Assembly (NCBI RefSeq): GCF_022869865.1
Contig: NZ_CP094984.1
Location: 186,001-250,000 of the forward strand
Direction: 5' to 3'
DNA: 64,000 bases
Source of the DNA: Arthrobacter zhangbolii
Lineage (GTDB): Bacteria; Actinomycetota; Actinomycetes; Actinomycetales; Micrococcaceae
Shown: piece by piece, positions 56,179 through 64,000 of the stretch
Layout of the letters: each line of letters starts with the position of its first letter
How positions within the stretch are numbered: position 1 is the stretch's first letter
The notes under the pieces: generated by a model
Told to the model about the DNA's origin: nothing
Seen by the model: the letters and a program-made list of their open reading frames with translations, nothing else
Databases searched by the model: none
Position numbers and translations under genes: made by a program

Positions 56179-59100
56179 TCACCGCAGCAGGATGTCCACC
56201 GACCGCGAGTTGCCCAGCCCGCGCTCGAGCACGCCGGACCGGTTGGTGACGTCGTCGCGCAGGATTTCGGTGACCGAGCCCAGGAAGCGGGACAGGTCCA
56301 CCTTGTCCTCCGGAGCCGCCAGCAGCAGCTGGAAACCGAACTCGTGCAGGGCATTGATGGACGCCTCGGCGAAGGACAGCGAGGACTTCACAAACGCCTC
56401 GTCCATCATCACCGTGCCGTAGGTGCTGAAGCCCTGGGACACAATGCCCAACTGGTACGCCAGCGCGGAGGCCATGATGAACGCGGTGAAGCGCTGGCCT
56501 TCGCCGCCGGACATCAGCGACGCCTGCAGGTTGGTGTACGTGTGGCCGTTGGCCAGGCGGTGCGTGCAGGTGATGGTCACGTGCGAACGGACGTCGAGCA
56601 CCTCGGCCCGCCAGCGCTTCTCCTCCGGGTCCTTCAGCCGGTCCACCAGCGCCTCCAGCGCAGCGTACCGGGCATCCATGTCGGCCTTGTCCTGACGTGA
56701 GCCCATCATCGGCAGCGCGTTTTTCAGCTCGGTACGGAACTTGTACGCGGCGTCGGGAATGGTGGTGGCCACCTCGATCTCCAGGTGGCTGCCGGCGTGG
56801 TATTCCACCCGGCGGAGCACGGAGTTCAGCGGCAGCAGGCGGGAGGAGATGCTGCGGCGTTCCTCGTCCAGCAGCTGCAGCAGGTCGCTGAACCGCTCGT
56901 AGGTGCGGTTGTTGAAGTACTCGCTGAACTCGGCTTCGCGCTGCGGCAGGCCCTCGGTGATGATGCCCTCGAACCGGTCCTCGTACGCGCCGGCAGCCTC
57001 CACGGAGGTGCCGAAGTCCGAGCCCCACTTGTCCGAGAACGTCTCGAAGGTCCGCTCCAGCTTGGCGCGGGTTTCCAGCAGGGTCTTCTCCAGACGGGCC
57101 TGTTCGGTGATCAGGGCACGCTCCACCTCGCCCGCGGCTTCCTTCAGCCGGGCGGCGTCGGTCAGGTCGCCGAACGGGTCAAACAGCTCGGCCAGCGCGG
57201 TCCGCAGCCCCTCGGACAGTGCCTCGGGTGCCTTCGCGGAGAGCGCGCTGCGGCGTTCGACGGCGGCGGCCAGGTCGGCGTCGAGCCTCGCCGCTTCGCC
57301 CTTGAGCCCGCCGACCTTCTCCGTGGCGGCGGTCAGGTCCAGCTCGGCGGTGTCCAGTTCGAAGCGGATCTGCTCCAGGTCCGCGTTGGCGTCCCGGGCG
57401 GCATCCAGCCGGTCGGTGGCCTGTTCGACGGCGGCGCGGGCCTCGTCTGCGGAGAGTTCCTCCCAGCTGCGCTCGTCTTCGGCGACGCGGCGGACGGCGG
57501 CCAGCCGGCGCACAATTTCGTCCTGCTCGGCGGCATGCTGCTTCGAGACGGTGTCCGCCTCTTCGAAGACGGTGCGCAGGGCCAGCAGTTCGTTGCCGAG
57601 CGCCGCGACGGTGTCCTTGTTGTCGAAGCCCAGCACGTTGTCCGAGGCCTTGGTGTGCCGGTCATCCTTTTCGGTGGTGCTGCGGTTGCGCTTGACCGCA
57701 CCGCCCAGGCTGACGCCCTTGGCGACGCCGGCCAGCCCGGCCGGGTCCTCCACGCAGACGAAGTCGTAGTGCGCGGTGATTTTCCGGCGTACCCAGTCGC
57801 CCATGGCTGAATCGTGGGTGAGCAGCTTGGTGATCAGGTCATCCGGGCCGGGCTCGGCGGGCCCGTCCAGCGGCACGGACACGTCGATGCAGCGCACGTA
57901 GCCCTGCATGTCGTTTTCGCTCAGGAACCGGGTGACCGCTGCCATGTGCTCGCCGGGGACCAGCAGGGCAGTGGCCAGGGAACGCAGGGTGCGTTCGGCG
58001 GCCGGACGCCACTGGGCGTGTTCGGCGGGCAGGTCGATCAGTTCCGCGGCGAACGGCATGTCCGCTTCCCTGATGCCGGTGGCGGCGCAGATCCGGGTGC
58101 GCTGGTCCAGGGATTCCTGCCGGATGTTGGACTTGCGGCGGCGGAAGGAGCCGATCTCGTTTTCAAGCTTCGCGATCTGCCCCTTCAGGGACCAGGCCTC
58201 GCCGTGCGCGTTGCTGCTGCGCTCCTTGGCGGCCTCGAGATCAGCGGTCAGGGACTTCATCAGGTCCGTGGCACGGCTGCGGGCGGTGACCAGCCCGGCG
58301 GGGGAGAAGTCGACGTCGATCCCCGCTGCGGCGAGCTCGTGCCGGAACGCGGTTTCCACGGTTTCGCGGGAGCGCAGCTGTGCGGCGGCGGCGGCGAGTT
58401 CGCGTTCCAGGGTGGCGATGGCGCCGCCGCCCTCTGCGGCGTAGCGGGCGCTGAGCGCGTCGCGCTGGTCCTTGAGCGTGGCGCGGCGGGTTTCCGCGGC
58501 GGAGAGTTTGGCGCGCGCAGCGGAGGCTGCGGCGTCGAGCTTCTCCGCGGTGCGGGTGGCGCCTTCCAGGGCCAGGCGCTGCCGGTAGGCGGGCAGCCCC
58601 TCGGTGGTCAGGGCGCGGTTGTGCGCCAGGGCGTCCGCGGCCTGCCGGTAGCGGGCGTGCAGTTCGGGGACGGAGGCCAGGTGGTCGCGCTGCTGCCGGG
58701 CACGTTCGAGCTGCCGGCGGATGCTGCGCAGGTGGCTGAAGTCCTCCACCGCTTCCTCGGCGGCGGTGAGGGTGCGCGGGGTGTCCAGCACGTTGGTGCG
58801 GAAGAAGTCATTGACGGTGCCGCCCAGGCCCTTGCCGGTCTGCAGGATGCGCAGCAGGTTGAACGCCTTCTCATCCTCGACGCCGAGTGCCGCGCGGTAG
58901 CGTTCGGCGAACATCTTGTGCGAATCGAACACGGCGGCGCCGGGCAGCAGCGCCTCGAGGCTGCCCTTGGTGAAGCGGCCGCGGATGCCGGTCTGCAGGG
59001 CGGCGAGGTCCAGGGGCTTGTTGTGCACCAGGTAGAAGCGGCCCAGGTTGTGTTCGGTGCCGGAGGCGGGCAGGTCCATGACCACGGAGAGGGAGGTGAT

Positions 59101-59490
59101 CTGGCCCAGCCCGTTGTCGAAGGTCAGGCAGACCGCGGACCAGGTGGCGCCGGGACGCTGGTAGGCGGTGCCCGCGCCGTCGTCCGCTCCCTGCGTGCCG
59201 AGCCGTCCGCGCATGTAGGAGAAGGCGGTGCGTTTTTCCTCGGCGTTGGTGCCGTTGTTGTTCTGTGCGGCCTCGTTCATGCGGGGGCGGGCGTCCATGA
59301 CCAGCAGCATGGCGTCGAAGACGGTGGATTTGCCCACGCCGGAATCGCCGGTGAGCAGGGTGCCGGCGCGGTCCACCTTGATGGTGTGCGCGCCGTCGAA
59401 GGTTCCCCAGTTCACGATCTGCACGGAGGAGAGCCGGTTCTGGCCGGGGTTGATCAGGTCTCCCATGGGGAGGGTGGTTTCGATGCTCAT
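56179..59490 (-). CDS. jetC: JetC-like SMC ATPase (Wadjet / MksB-related)
   Basis: A 1103-residue SMC/MukB-like ATPase. Walker A is GDSGVGKST (residues 48-56). Long coiled-coil arms occupy about 260-470 and 630-900, with a hinge-like region between. The C-terminal head has the signature LMSGGEGQRFTAFI and Walker B GTVMMDEAFVKSSLSF. In Wadjet systems JetC, with JetA and JetB, extrudes plasmid DNA and JetD cuts it; MksB has the same layout. Its start overlaps jetB by four bases. No JetD follows. The active-site motifs are intact, so the ATPase is probably functional. Confidence 0.92.
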   Translation of the reverse strand: MSIETTLPMGDLINPGQNRLSSVQIVNWGTFDGAHTIKVDRAGTLLTGDSGVGKSTVFDAMLLVMDARPRMNEAAQNNNGTNAEEKRTAFSYMRGRLGTQGADDGAGTAYQRPGATWSAVCLTFDNGLGQITSLSVVMDLPASGTEHNLGRFYLVHNKPLDLAALQTGIRGRFTKGSLEALLPGAAVFDSHKMFAERYRAALGVEDEKAFNLLRILQTGKGLGGTVNDFFRTNVLDTPRTLTAAEEAVEDFSHLRSIRRQLERARQQRDHLASVPELHARYRQAADALAHNRALTTEGLPAYRQRLALEGATRTAEKLDAAASAARAKLSAAETRRATLKDQRDALSARYAAEGGGAIATLERELAAAAAQLRSRETVETAFRHELAAAGIDVDFSPAGLVTARSRATDLMKSLTADLEAAKERSSNAHGEAWSLKGQIAKLENEIGSFRRRKSNIRQESLDQRTRICAATGIREADMPFAAELIDLPAEHAQWRPAAERTLRSLATALLVPGEHMAAVTRFLSENDMQGYVRCIDVSVPLDGPAEPGPDDLITKLLTHDSAMGDWVRRKITAHYDFVCVEDPAGLAGVAKGVSLGGAVKRNRSTTEKDDRHTKASDNVLGFDNKDTVAALGNELLALRTVFEEADTVSKQHAAEQDEIVRRLAAVRRVAEDERSWEELSADEARAAVEQATDRLDAARDANADLEQIRFELDTAELDLTAATEKVGGLKGEAARLDADLAAAVERRSALSAKAPEALSEGLRTALAELFDPFGDLTDAARLKEAAGEVERALITEQARLEKTLLETRAKLERTFETFSDKWGSDFGTSVEAAGAYEDRFEGIITEGLPQREAEFSEYFNNRTYERFSDLLQLLDEERRSISSRLLPLNSVLRRVEYHAGSHLEIEVATTIPDAAYKFRTELKNALPMMGSRQDKADMDARYAALEALVDRLKDPEEKRWRAEVLDVRSHVTITCTHRLANGHTYTNLQASLMSGGEGQRFTAFIMASALAYQLGIVSQGFSTYGTVMMDEAFVKSSLSFAEASINALHEFGFQLLLAAPEDKVDLSRFLGSVTEILRDDVTNRSGVLERGLGNSRSVDILLR

Positions 59491-60278
59491 GCCGGCTCCT
59501 CGCCGTCGTTCGTGGCGGGGGTAGTGTCCAGATCCAGCGTGGCCGCGCCGTCGTCGTCCGCTGTATCGTCCCCAGCGTCCCCGGCGAGGGTCTGCATAAA
59601 GGTGACGATGTCGCCGATCTGACTGTAGGGCAGGGCCAGCGGCAGGGCGGGGGAGATGACCCAGACGTTGTCCAGCTCGGTGGGGATGAGCAGGCGGCGG
59701 TCCTGGACGAGCTTGCGGATGGCGGCGTCCGCGGTGTCCTCCACGGACTTCGCGTCGCGCTGGCCCGGATCCACGTAGGCCTCGAGCACCTCCAGGATGT
59801 CCTGCCGGGCGATGGTGGCCTCGTTCCCGGTGCCGGTGTGCCGGTCCAGGATCAGCCGCAGGCGCAGCAGCAGCAGGGTTTCCTCGCGGGTCATTTCGCG
59901 CTGGCGCTGCAGGGCGGAGGTATGGGGCTCGGGCATTTCCACCGGGCGCAGCAGGGCGACCTTGCGGTCCTCGTCAATGACCAGGGACAGGAACAGTTCG
60001 CTGAGGCGCACGCGCAGCTGCTCCTGGTTGTCCACCACGGTCTCGTACACGTTGTCGCTCGAAGTGGCGTCCAGGTAGGGGCCGCGCAGCAGTCGGATCA
60101 GGGCCTGGCGCAGCTTCAGCGGCAGGGTGCCGGTGTCGCCGGGGAACAATTCGGGGCCGTCGACCAGCAGGTCACGGGCTGTTTCTGTTTCCTGCTCTTC
60201 TGCGTCCAGCTCCGGGGTTTCCGGGGTGCTCTCGTCCAGGGCGTTCTCTTCCGGGGCGGCGTGGGTGGTCTCGCTCAT
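59487..60278 (-). CDS. jetB: JetB-like protein (DUF4194, MksE/kite-type subunit)
   Basis: A 263-residue protein with a DUF4194 core: LPLKLRQALIRLLRGPYLDATSSDNVYETVVDNQEQLRVRLSELFLSLVIDEDRKVALLRP (residues ~50-115), two winged-helix-like regions and acidic Asp/Glu-rich tails at both ends. In the Jet and Mks complexes this subunit binds the kleisin JetA. It overlaps jetA by four bases upstream and jetC by four bases downstream, so the three are translationally coupled. Confidence 0.9.
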   Translation of the reverse strand: MSETTHAAPEENALDESTPETPELDAEEQETETARDLLVDGPELFPGDTGTLPLKLRQALIRLLRGPYLDATSSDNVYETVVDNQEQLRVRLSELFLSLVIDEDRKVALLRPVEMPEPHTSALQRQREMTREETLLLLRLRLILDRHTGTGNEATIARQDILEVLEAYVDPGQRDAKSVEDTADAAIRKLVQDRRLLIPTELDNVWVISPALPLALPYSQIGDIVTFMQTLAGDAGDDTADDDGAATLDLDTTPATNDGEEPA

Positions 60279-61729
60279 TTTTCGGGGGCTTTCGCGACGG
60301 CGACGGCGGGCAGCAGCGCGGTGCGCTCGCTGCCGTCGATCTGGGTAAAGGTAACGGATTCAAGGGGTTTGCTTGCATCAAAACCAGCCGAGCCGCCGGC
60401 GAGGAGGGCGCGGATGCTGTTCAGGTGCCGATGTTCGGGCGGCAGCTGCTCGAAGACCTGGGCCACCGTGGCACTCGGGCGTTGCGCGGTCGCCCGGGAG
60501 ACGGCGTCGGCCAGCACCCGCCGGTCCGCGCGCGGGGTGCGGGCCGAGCGGTGGATGTCCGCCTCCGTGAACTGCGGCGGTTCGGGCAGCGTGCGCGGGG
60601 CGGCGTGGTCCTCGGGGTTGTAGACCCGGACCATGCTCAGCGACTCGAAGCCTGACCCGTACAGCTGCGGCGCGGGCACGACGGCGGCGCGGCGGCGTCC
60701 GCGCGGGGCCTTGTGGATGGCGGCCTCGGCGGCGCGGATGAGCTGGCGCAGCTGCACGGACTCGCGGTACTCGTCGCTCTGCACGTAGGTGTGCATGGAT
60801 TCGGAGAGCCGGCCGTAGATGCGGTGGATTTCGGTGGCCTGGTCGCGCATGTCGGAAATCAGCCGGTACAGGCTCTGCCGGTCCTCGGGGGTCAGGTTGT
60901 CCGCGAAATCGCGTTCGAGGACCTCGGCGATGGCGGCGCGGAAGCGGGCCTGCTGGTCGGCGTCGTTCAGGAAGGCGGTGAAGCCTTCATAGGTGCGGCC
61001 TTCGGCGGTGCTGCGCAGCTTTTTGTCCGCTTCGAGGATTTCGCCCATGGTCAGGCCCTTGGCGGCGTTGGATTCCACCATTTCCTGGCGCAGGTTGTGC
61101 AGCATCTTTTCCAGGCCGTCGCGCATCCGTTTGAAGTCGGCCGGCAGGGCGGCGGCCAGGTCCAGGATGTCGCGGGCGGCTTCGACGGCGGTGTCCTCCG
61201 GCAGGGGCGGGGGAGCCTCGCCGGTTTCCAGGGCGCGGATCATGTCCTCGCGGCGGGCGACCTCTTCCTTAAGCACGGCGATGCGGGCGGCGGGGTCCGG
61301 ATTGGATTCCTGCGCGAGGTTTTCCACCCGGTCCAGCAGGGTGGCCAGGCGGGAGGAGTTCAGGGAGGTTTTGTCGCTGCTGAACCCGTCCAGATAGGAG
61401 AGGAATCGGGCGGAGGATTCGGTGAGTTCGTAGACGAACTTCCCGTCTGCTCGCGGCCGGGCGAGGAAGCGGCGGGCCACCCAGTCATCGGCGTAGTTCC
61501 GGCCGGTCCAGTCCTCGCGCAGCTGGACGCCGTCCATGCGGAGCCGGGTCAGGAAGCTGTCCGTCATGGCGTGGAAGTCGTCCAGCGGGACCCGCGGCCG
61601 GGTGCGGGTGAAGGCTTCGCAGAAGAGGGCCAACACCCAGGCGTTGGCGTTGGTCAGTTTCCAGCCGGGGGCCGCCTGGAGCCGCTGCAGTTCGGCCCAG
61701 CGGGCAACGGCGTTCTCGATGAAGGACAT
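60275..61729 (-). CDS. jetA: JetA-like protein (DUF3375, MksF/kleisin-type subunit)
   Basis: A 484-residue DUF3375 protein, the kleisin-like subunit that links the two SMC heads. The N-terminal winged-helix part is WKLTNANAWVLALFCEAFTRTRPRVPLDDFHAM and YADDWVARRFLARPRADGKFVYELTESSARFL. Helical regions follow at ~120-330, then a C-terminal winged helix. ATG 61729 has GGAAAG upstream; the open frame extends 91 codons further but without family resemblance. First gene of jetABC, divergent from the ABC-3C system 289 bases away. Confidence 0.9.
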   Translation of the reverse strand: MSFIENAVARWAELQRLQAAPGWKLTNANAWVLALFCEAFTRTRPRVPLDDFHAMTDSFLTRLRMDGVQLREDWTGRNYADDWVARRFLARPRADGKFVYELTESSARFLSYLDGFSSDKTSLNSSRLATLLDRVENLAQESNPDPAARIAVLKEEVARREDMIRALETGEAPPPLPEDTAVEAARDILDLAAALPADFKRMRDGLEKMLHNLRQEMVESNAAKGLTMGEILEADKKLRSTAEGRTYEGFTAFLNDADQQARFRAAIAEVLERDFADNLTPEDRQSLYRLISDMRDQATEIHRIYGRLSESMHTYVQSDEYRESVQLRQLIRAAEAAIHKAPRGRRRAAVVPAPQLYGSGFESLSMVRVYNPEDHAAPRTLPEPPQFTEADIHRSARTPRADRRVLADAVSRATAQRPSATVAQVFEQLPPEHRHLNSIRALLAGGSAGFDASKPLESVTFTQIDGSERTALLPAVAVAKAPEK

Positions 61730-61959
61730 TCTGCGCTTTCCGGCCGTGCGGTGAGGAGAGACGGGCCTCCTCGATTTTAGCCGGGTGGGAGGGTGCGGTG
61801 GGGCAAGGGCGTCCGGGGCGGGAAGCTTCGGCAACGGTAATGCACCTAGCATGGCCCTAGCACTAATCACCCCGATGTAGCCACGCCGATTCAAACTGAG
61901 TTGACGGGCGCACTGGGTGATGATGAGAAGATGATTCAGCAAGTCTTGCATCTTTCGCG

Positions 61960-61983
61960 TATGGCGCACGCATCTGCGCCATA
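61960..61983. promoter_or_regulatory. Inverted repeat upstream of the ABC-3C operon
   Basis: TATGGCGCA (61960-61968) and TGCGCCATA (61975-61983) are perfect 9-base arms around CGCATC. It ends 35 bases before ATG 62019. It could be an operator or a leader hairpin. Confidence 0.6.
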
Positions 61984-62018
61984 GTCGAGAGATGCCGCAC
62001 AATGAAATTGGGGGATCG

Positions 62019-62798
62019 ATGCCGAGGAACTATTCACCTCTAACCTTGAAGCAACTCTTCCTAACTTCCGGGCATTATTGTGCGTTTCCCGAGTGCACAT
62101 CCGCAATCGTGCACTTCACTGATTCTGGCCCGGTTGTTCTGGGTGAAATCGCTCATATCGAGGGATCATCTGATGACGGGCCGCGGCCTAATCCGTCGCT
62201 GAGTTCGAGTTCACGTGACGGTTACGGCAACCTCGTTATCCTATGCGCTCACCACCATAATCTGGTCGACAAGATAGATTCCGCCTATCCCGTAGAGGCT
62301 TTGCAGGAATGGAAGCGAGATGCCGAGCAAGCGACTGCTGAAAAGCTTTCAATTGGCGCAACATCGGTGTCTTTTGCTGAGTTGCAGATCGTCTGTAATG
62401 CCTTTGCTGACGGCGACATAGACCTTCCGTCCACTCCTATGATTGCCGTCCCGCCCCAAGAAAAGATGGATGCGAACGGTCTGACTGAAGCGATCCGCCC
62501 GACCATGACCATCGGCCTTGCACAAGCTCCACAAGCCGCGGACTTTATTCGTCGCCAAGCTCAGCTATCGTCCAGGTTTCCAGCTCGAATCCGGGCTGGT
62601 TTCGTTCAAGAGTATGACCGCCTGCATTCGAAGGGGCGGGTGGGTGACGAGCTCTTCCTATCGCTTCTGGACTTCGGTGCGAACAGCGCTGTCAGTCCTC
62701 AAACCGATCTGTCGAGGATGTTCGTCATCCGTGCCGCTGCCGCTGCCGTGCTTTGCCACCTATTCGAGGTTTGCGATGTTTTTGAGCCGCCCGCATGA
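62019..62798 (+). CDS. HNH nuclease effector of an ABC-three-component (ABC-3C) system
   Basis: A 259-residue protein. The N-terminal HNH nuclease has a zinc pair Cys21/Cys26 (HYCAFPEC), H46 in GEIAHIEG, and NLVILCAHHHNLVD (71-84). Residues ~125-259 form a helical C-terminal domain of the kind that couples effectors to ABC-3C ATPases. ATG 62019 follows GGGGGA; ATG 61992 nine codons earlier is possible. It overlaps the middle component by four bases. GC content is visibly lower than in the rest of the window. The family assignment rests on gene order and motifs. Confidence 0.8.
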   Translation: MPRNYSPLTLKQLFLTSGHYCAFPECTSAIVHFTDSGPVVLGEIAHIEGSSDDGPRPNPSLSSSSRDGYGNLVILCAHHHNLVDKIDSAYPVEALQEWKRDAEQATAEKLSIGATSVSFAELQIVCNAFADGDIDLPSTPMIAVPPQEKMDANGLTEAIRPTMTIGLAQAPQAADFIRRQAQLSSRFPARIRAGFVQEYDRLHSKGRVGDELFLSLLDFGANSAVSPQTDLSRMFVIRAAAAAVLCHLFEVCDVFEPPA

Positions 62799-63019
62799 TA
62801 CTGCCCACGAAATACATCCCCGCAGCCGACAGCGTTCTAGGGCGAGCAGCCTCGATCCTGCCGTTGAGGGGCAAAAACCCCACAGTCAGTGAGCTGTGGC
62901 ACTCGTACAGGATAGCCAGCCCAGATTCGTCCTTTGACACATTTACGGAAGCGTTGACATTGCTGTACTTGCTCGGATTTGTATCTCTCGACTCCGGTGT
63001 CCTCGAATGGAGGGTGTGA
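62795..63019 (+). CDS. ABC-3C middle component (MC6-like)
   Basis: A 74-residue protein beginning MILPTKYIPAADSVLGRAA, with SELWHSYR and FDTFTEALTLLYLLGFVSLDSG, a compact winged-helix pattern that matches ABC-3C middle component 6. Such proteins bridge the ATPase and the effector. It overlaps the HNH gene (ATGA) and lies one base before the ATPase gene, which is the usual effector-MC-ATPase order. Confidence 0.82.
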   Translation: MILPTKYIPAADSVLGRAASILPLRGKNPTVSELWHSYRIASPDSSFDTFTEALTLLYLLGFVSLDSGVLEWRV

Positions 63020-63020
63020 A

Positions 63021-64000
63021 ATGCGCTTGAACTCACTGACAGCGAACTTTGCGGAGTTTCGTGCCGTCACCTTCCAGGACGGGCTAAACATAGTTGTTGC
63101 GGATAGAGCTAAGGAATCGACTAAGACCGATTCTAGGAATGGGCTCGGAAAAACCACTGTTATTGCTCTTATCGACTTTTGTTTGGGCGCAAACATGAGT
63201 GCCCGCTTGGAGCAGATGAAGGGTAACGAATGGTACTTCACACTGTCATTCACGACGAGGGCAGGCATAACACTTAGCGTTTCTCGTGGTCCTGACTCTC
63301 CCGGTGAAGTCCATATCGAGGGTGACGTCGTCACTGCAGGGATTGTCCTGCGAGAAGGCGCCAACCTGGATGAAACAACCACCATAGGGTCGCGCCAATG
63401 GACGAATTGGCTAGGTCAAGAGTGTTTCGTGAGGGAAGGAATGCCGGCTGCGCCCCCGTCGTTTCGAAGCCTCGTGCGTCATTTTGCTCGCTACCGGACA
63501 GACTCGCTGATCGATCCATTCCGCACCCTCGCGAACCAGCGCGCCGAGGCTGTCCAAGCCGAAAACGCTTACCTCCTCAATCTCGACTGGCGGTTTGCGA
63601 AGGAATGGTCTGAACTCAAGGAACGTAAGGCCCGTGTCGCACTGGCCGATGACCCAGACAACACAATCGACGCACGCATCGCCGCGTTAGAACCTCAGCT
63701 CGTCCGGCTAAAGCGGCGTGCGGATTCCCTAACAGAAGACATACGCACCTTTTCAGTTTTGCCTGAGTATCGGAAGATCGAATCCCGGGTTCAGGAGGCT
63801 ACGTCTAGGATCAAATCTCTGGCGAACCAAAACTTTACTGACCGTCAACAGCTTGCTTTGTATGAGTCGCAGGTACGCGACGAGTTCACGACGAGTAATA
63901 TCAGCGTCCAGAGGCTATTCGCCGAAGCTGGAATGGTCTTGGGTGATGCCATCATCCGTAGCCTCGATGAAGCAGCTGAGTTTCAGCGACAGGTGGCAGC
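63021..64000 (+). CDS. ABC-3C ATPase, DUF2326-type (3' truncated by window edge)
   Basis: The first 326 residues of an SMC/RecN-like ABC ATPase. The P-loop is S-R-N-G-L-G-K-T-T (residues 38-46), followed by VIALIDFCLG, the hallmark of DUF2326 proteins. An aromatic/basic segment FRSLVRHFARYRTDS follows at ~150, then coiled coil from ~195 (ELKERKARV, RLKRRADSL, RVQEATSRI). The signature and Walker B would be outside the window. GAGGGTGTGAA precedes the ATG. It is the motor of the HNH/MC6 system; a defence role is expected from published family analyses. Confidence 0.85.
   Translation, partial: MRLNSLTANFAEFRAVTFQDGLNIVVADRAKESTKTDSRNGLGKTTVIALIDFCLGANMSARLEQMKGNEWYFTLSFTTRAGITLSVSRGPDSPGEVHIEGDVVTAGIVLREGANLDETTTIGSRQWTNWLGQECFVREGMPAAPPSFRSLVRHFARYRTDSLIDPFRTLANQRAEAVQAENAYLLNLDWRFAKEWSELKERKARVALADDPDNTIDARIAALEPQLVRLKRRADSLTEDIRTFSVLPEYRKIESRVQEATSRIKSLANQNFTDRQQLALYESQVRDEFTTSNISVQRLFAEAGMVLGDAIIRSLDEAAEFQRQVA

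Noticed and set aside
57814-59622. Long open frame antisense to jetC
   Set aside because: Low-complexity Gly/Val/Gln-rich translation with no motifs; the sense SMC ATPase is unambiguous.

Overview
The window is high-GC chromosomal DNA from an actinobacterium. The 16S rRNA, the rRNA leader elements, the long alanine/proline-rich DnaX and the mix of SD-led and apparently leaderless genes point to the Micrococcaceae, most likely Arthrobacter in the broad sense (inference from sequence character; no database search was possible).

Layout. 1-0.6 kb: the 5' end of a sulfonate/nitrate-type ABC ATPase behind a SAM riboswitch. 0.8-4.4 kb: small housekeeping or unknown genes, including an alpha/beta-hydrolase that appears to lack its catalytic residues. 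4.5-7.9 kb: purS-purQ-purL. 8-17 kb: accessory and stress functions (zinc-ribbon protein, DUF4442 protein, SSI-type lipoprotein, SRPBCC protein, an MFS pump with a divergent TetR and a long operator, a BCCT carrier, and an OhrR-type regulator). 17-25 kb: aspartate kinase, an ABC exporter, recR, dnaX and SRP RNA. 25-33.4 kb: a 0.8 kb gene-free stretch with an array of CCTATAAGG motifs, then tandem rrn promoters, 16S-23S-5S, a second identical 5S with its own promoter and terminator, a TMEM175-like channel and tRNA-Ser(GGA). 33.4-38.7 kb: an ABC exporter divergent from a two-component system, with an 18-bp palindrome between them. 38.9-42.7 kb: a compact FabL-like reductase / acyl-CoA ligase / KAS II cluster.

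43-53 kb: a chloramphenicol-phosphotransferase-like kinase, DUF305 and DsbA-like lipoproteins, then a catabolic locus. On the minus strand are hydantoinase A, hydantoinase B and an N-carbamoylsarcosine-amidase-like hydrolase. Divergent to them are a CoA-transferase, an HMG-CoA-lyase-like enzyme and a GntR/FCD regulator. Two TTGTATGCA-type sites in the shared promoter region suggest that the GntR protein controls both arms.

53-64 kb: a DUF222-HNH nuclease and an MpaB-family protein, then what looks like a defence or chromosome-organisation island. It holds JetA-JetB-JetC (Wadjet/MksFEB-like SMC complex) with no JetD nuclease, only a small two-helix membrane protein in its place. Divergent from it, in clearly lower-GC DNA, is an ABC-three-component (ABC-3C) system: HNH effector, MC6-type middle component and a DUF2326-type ATPase cut by the window end. 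This pair is the strongest candidate for an unusual system here.
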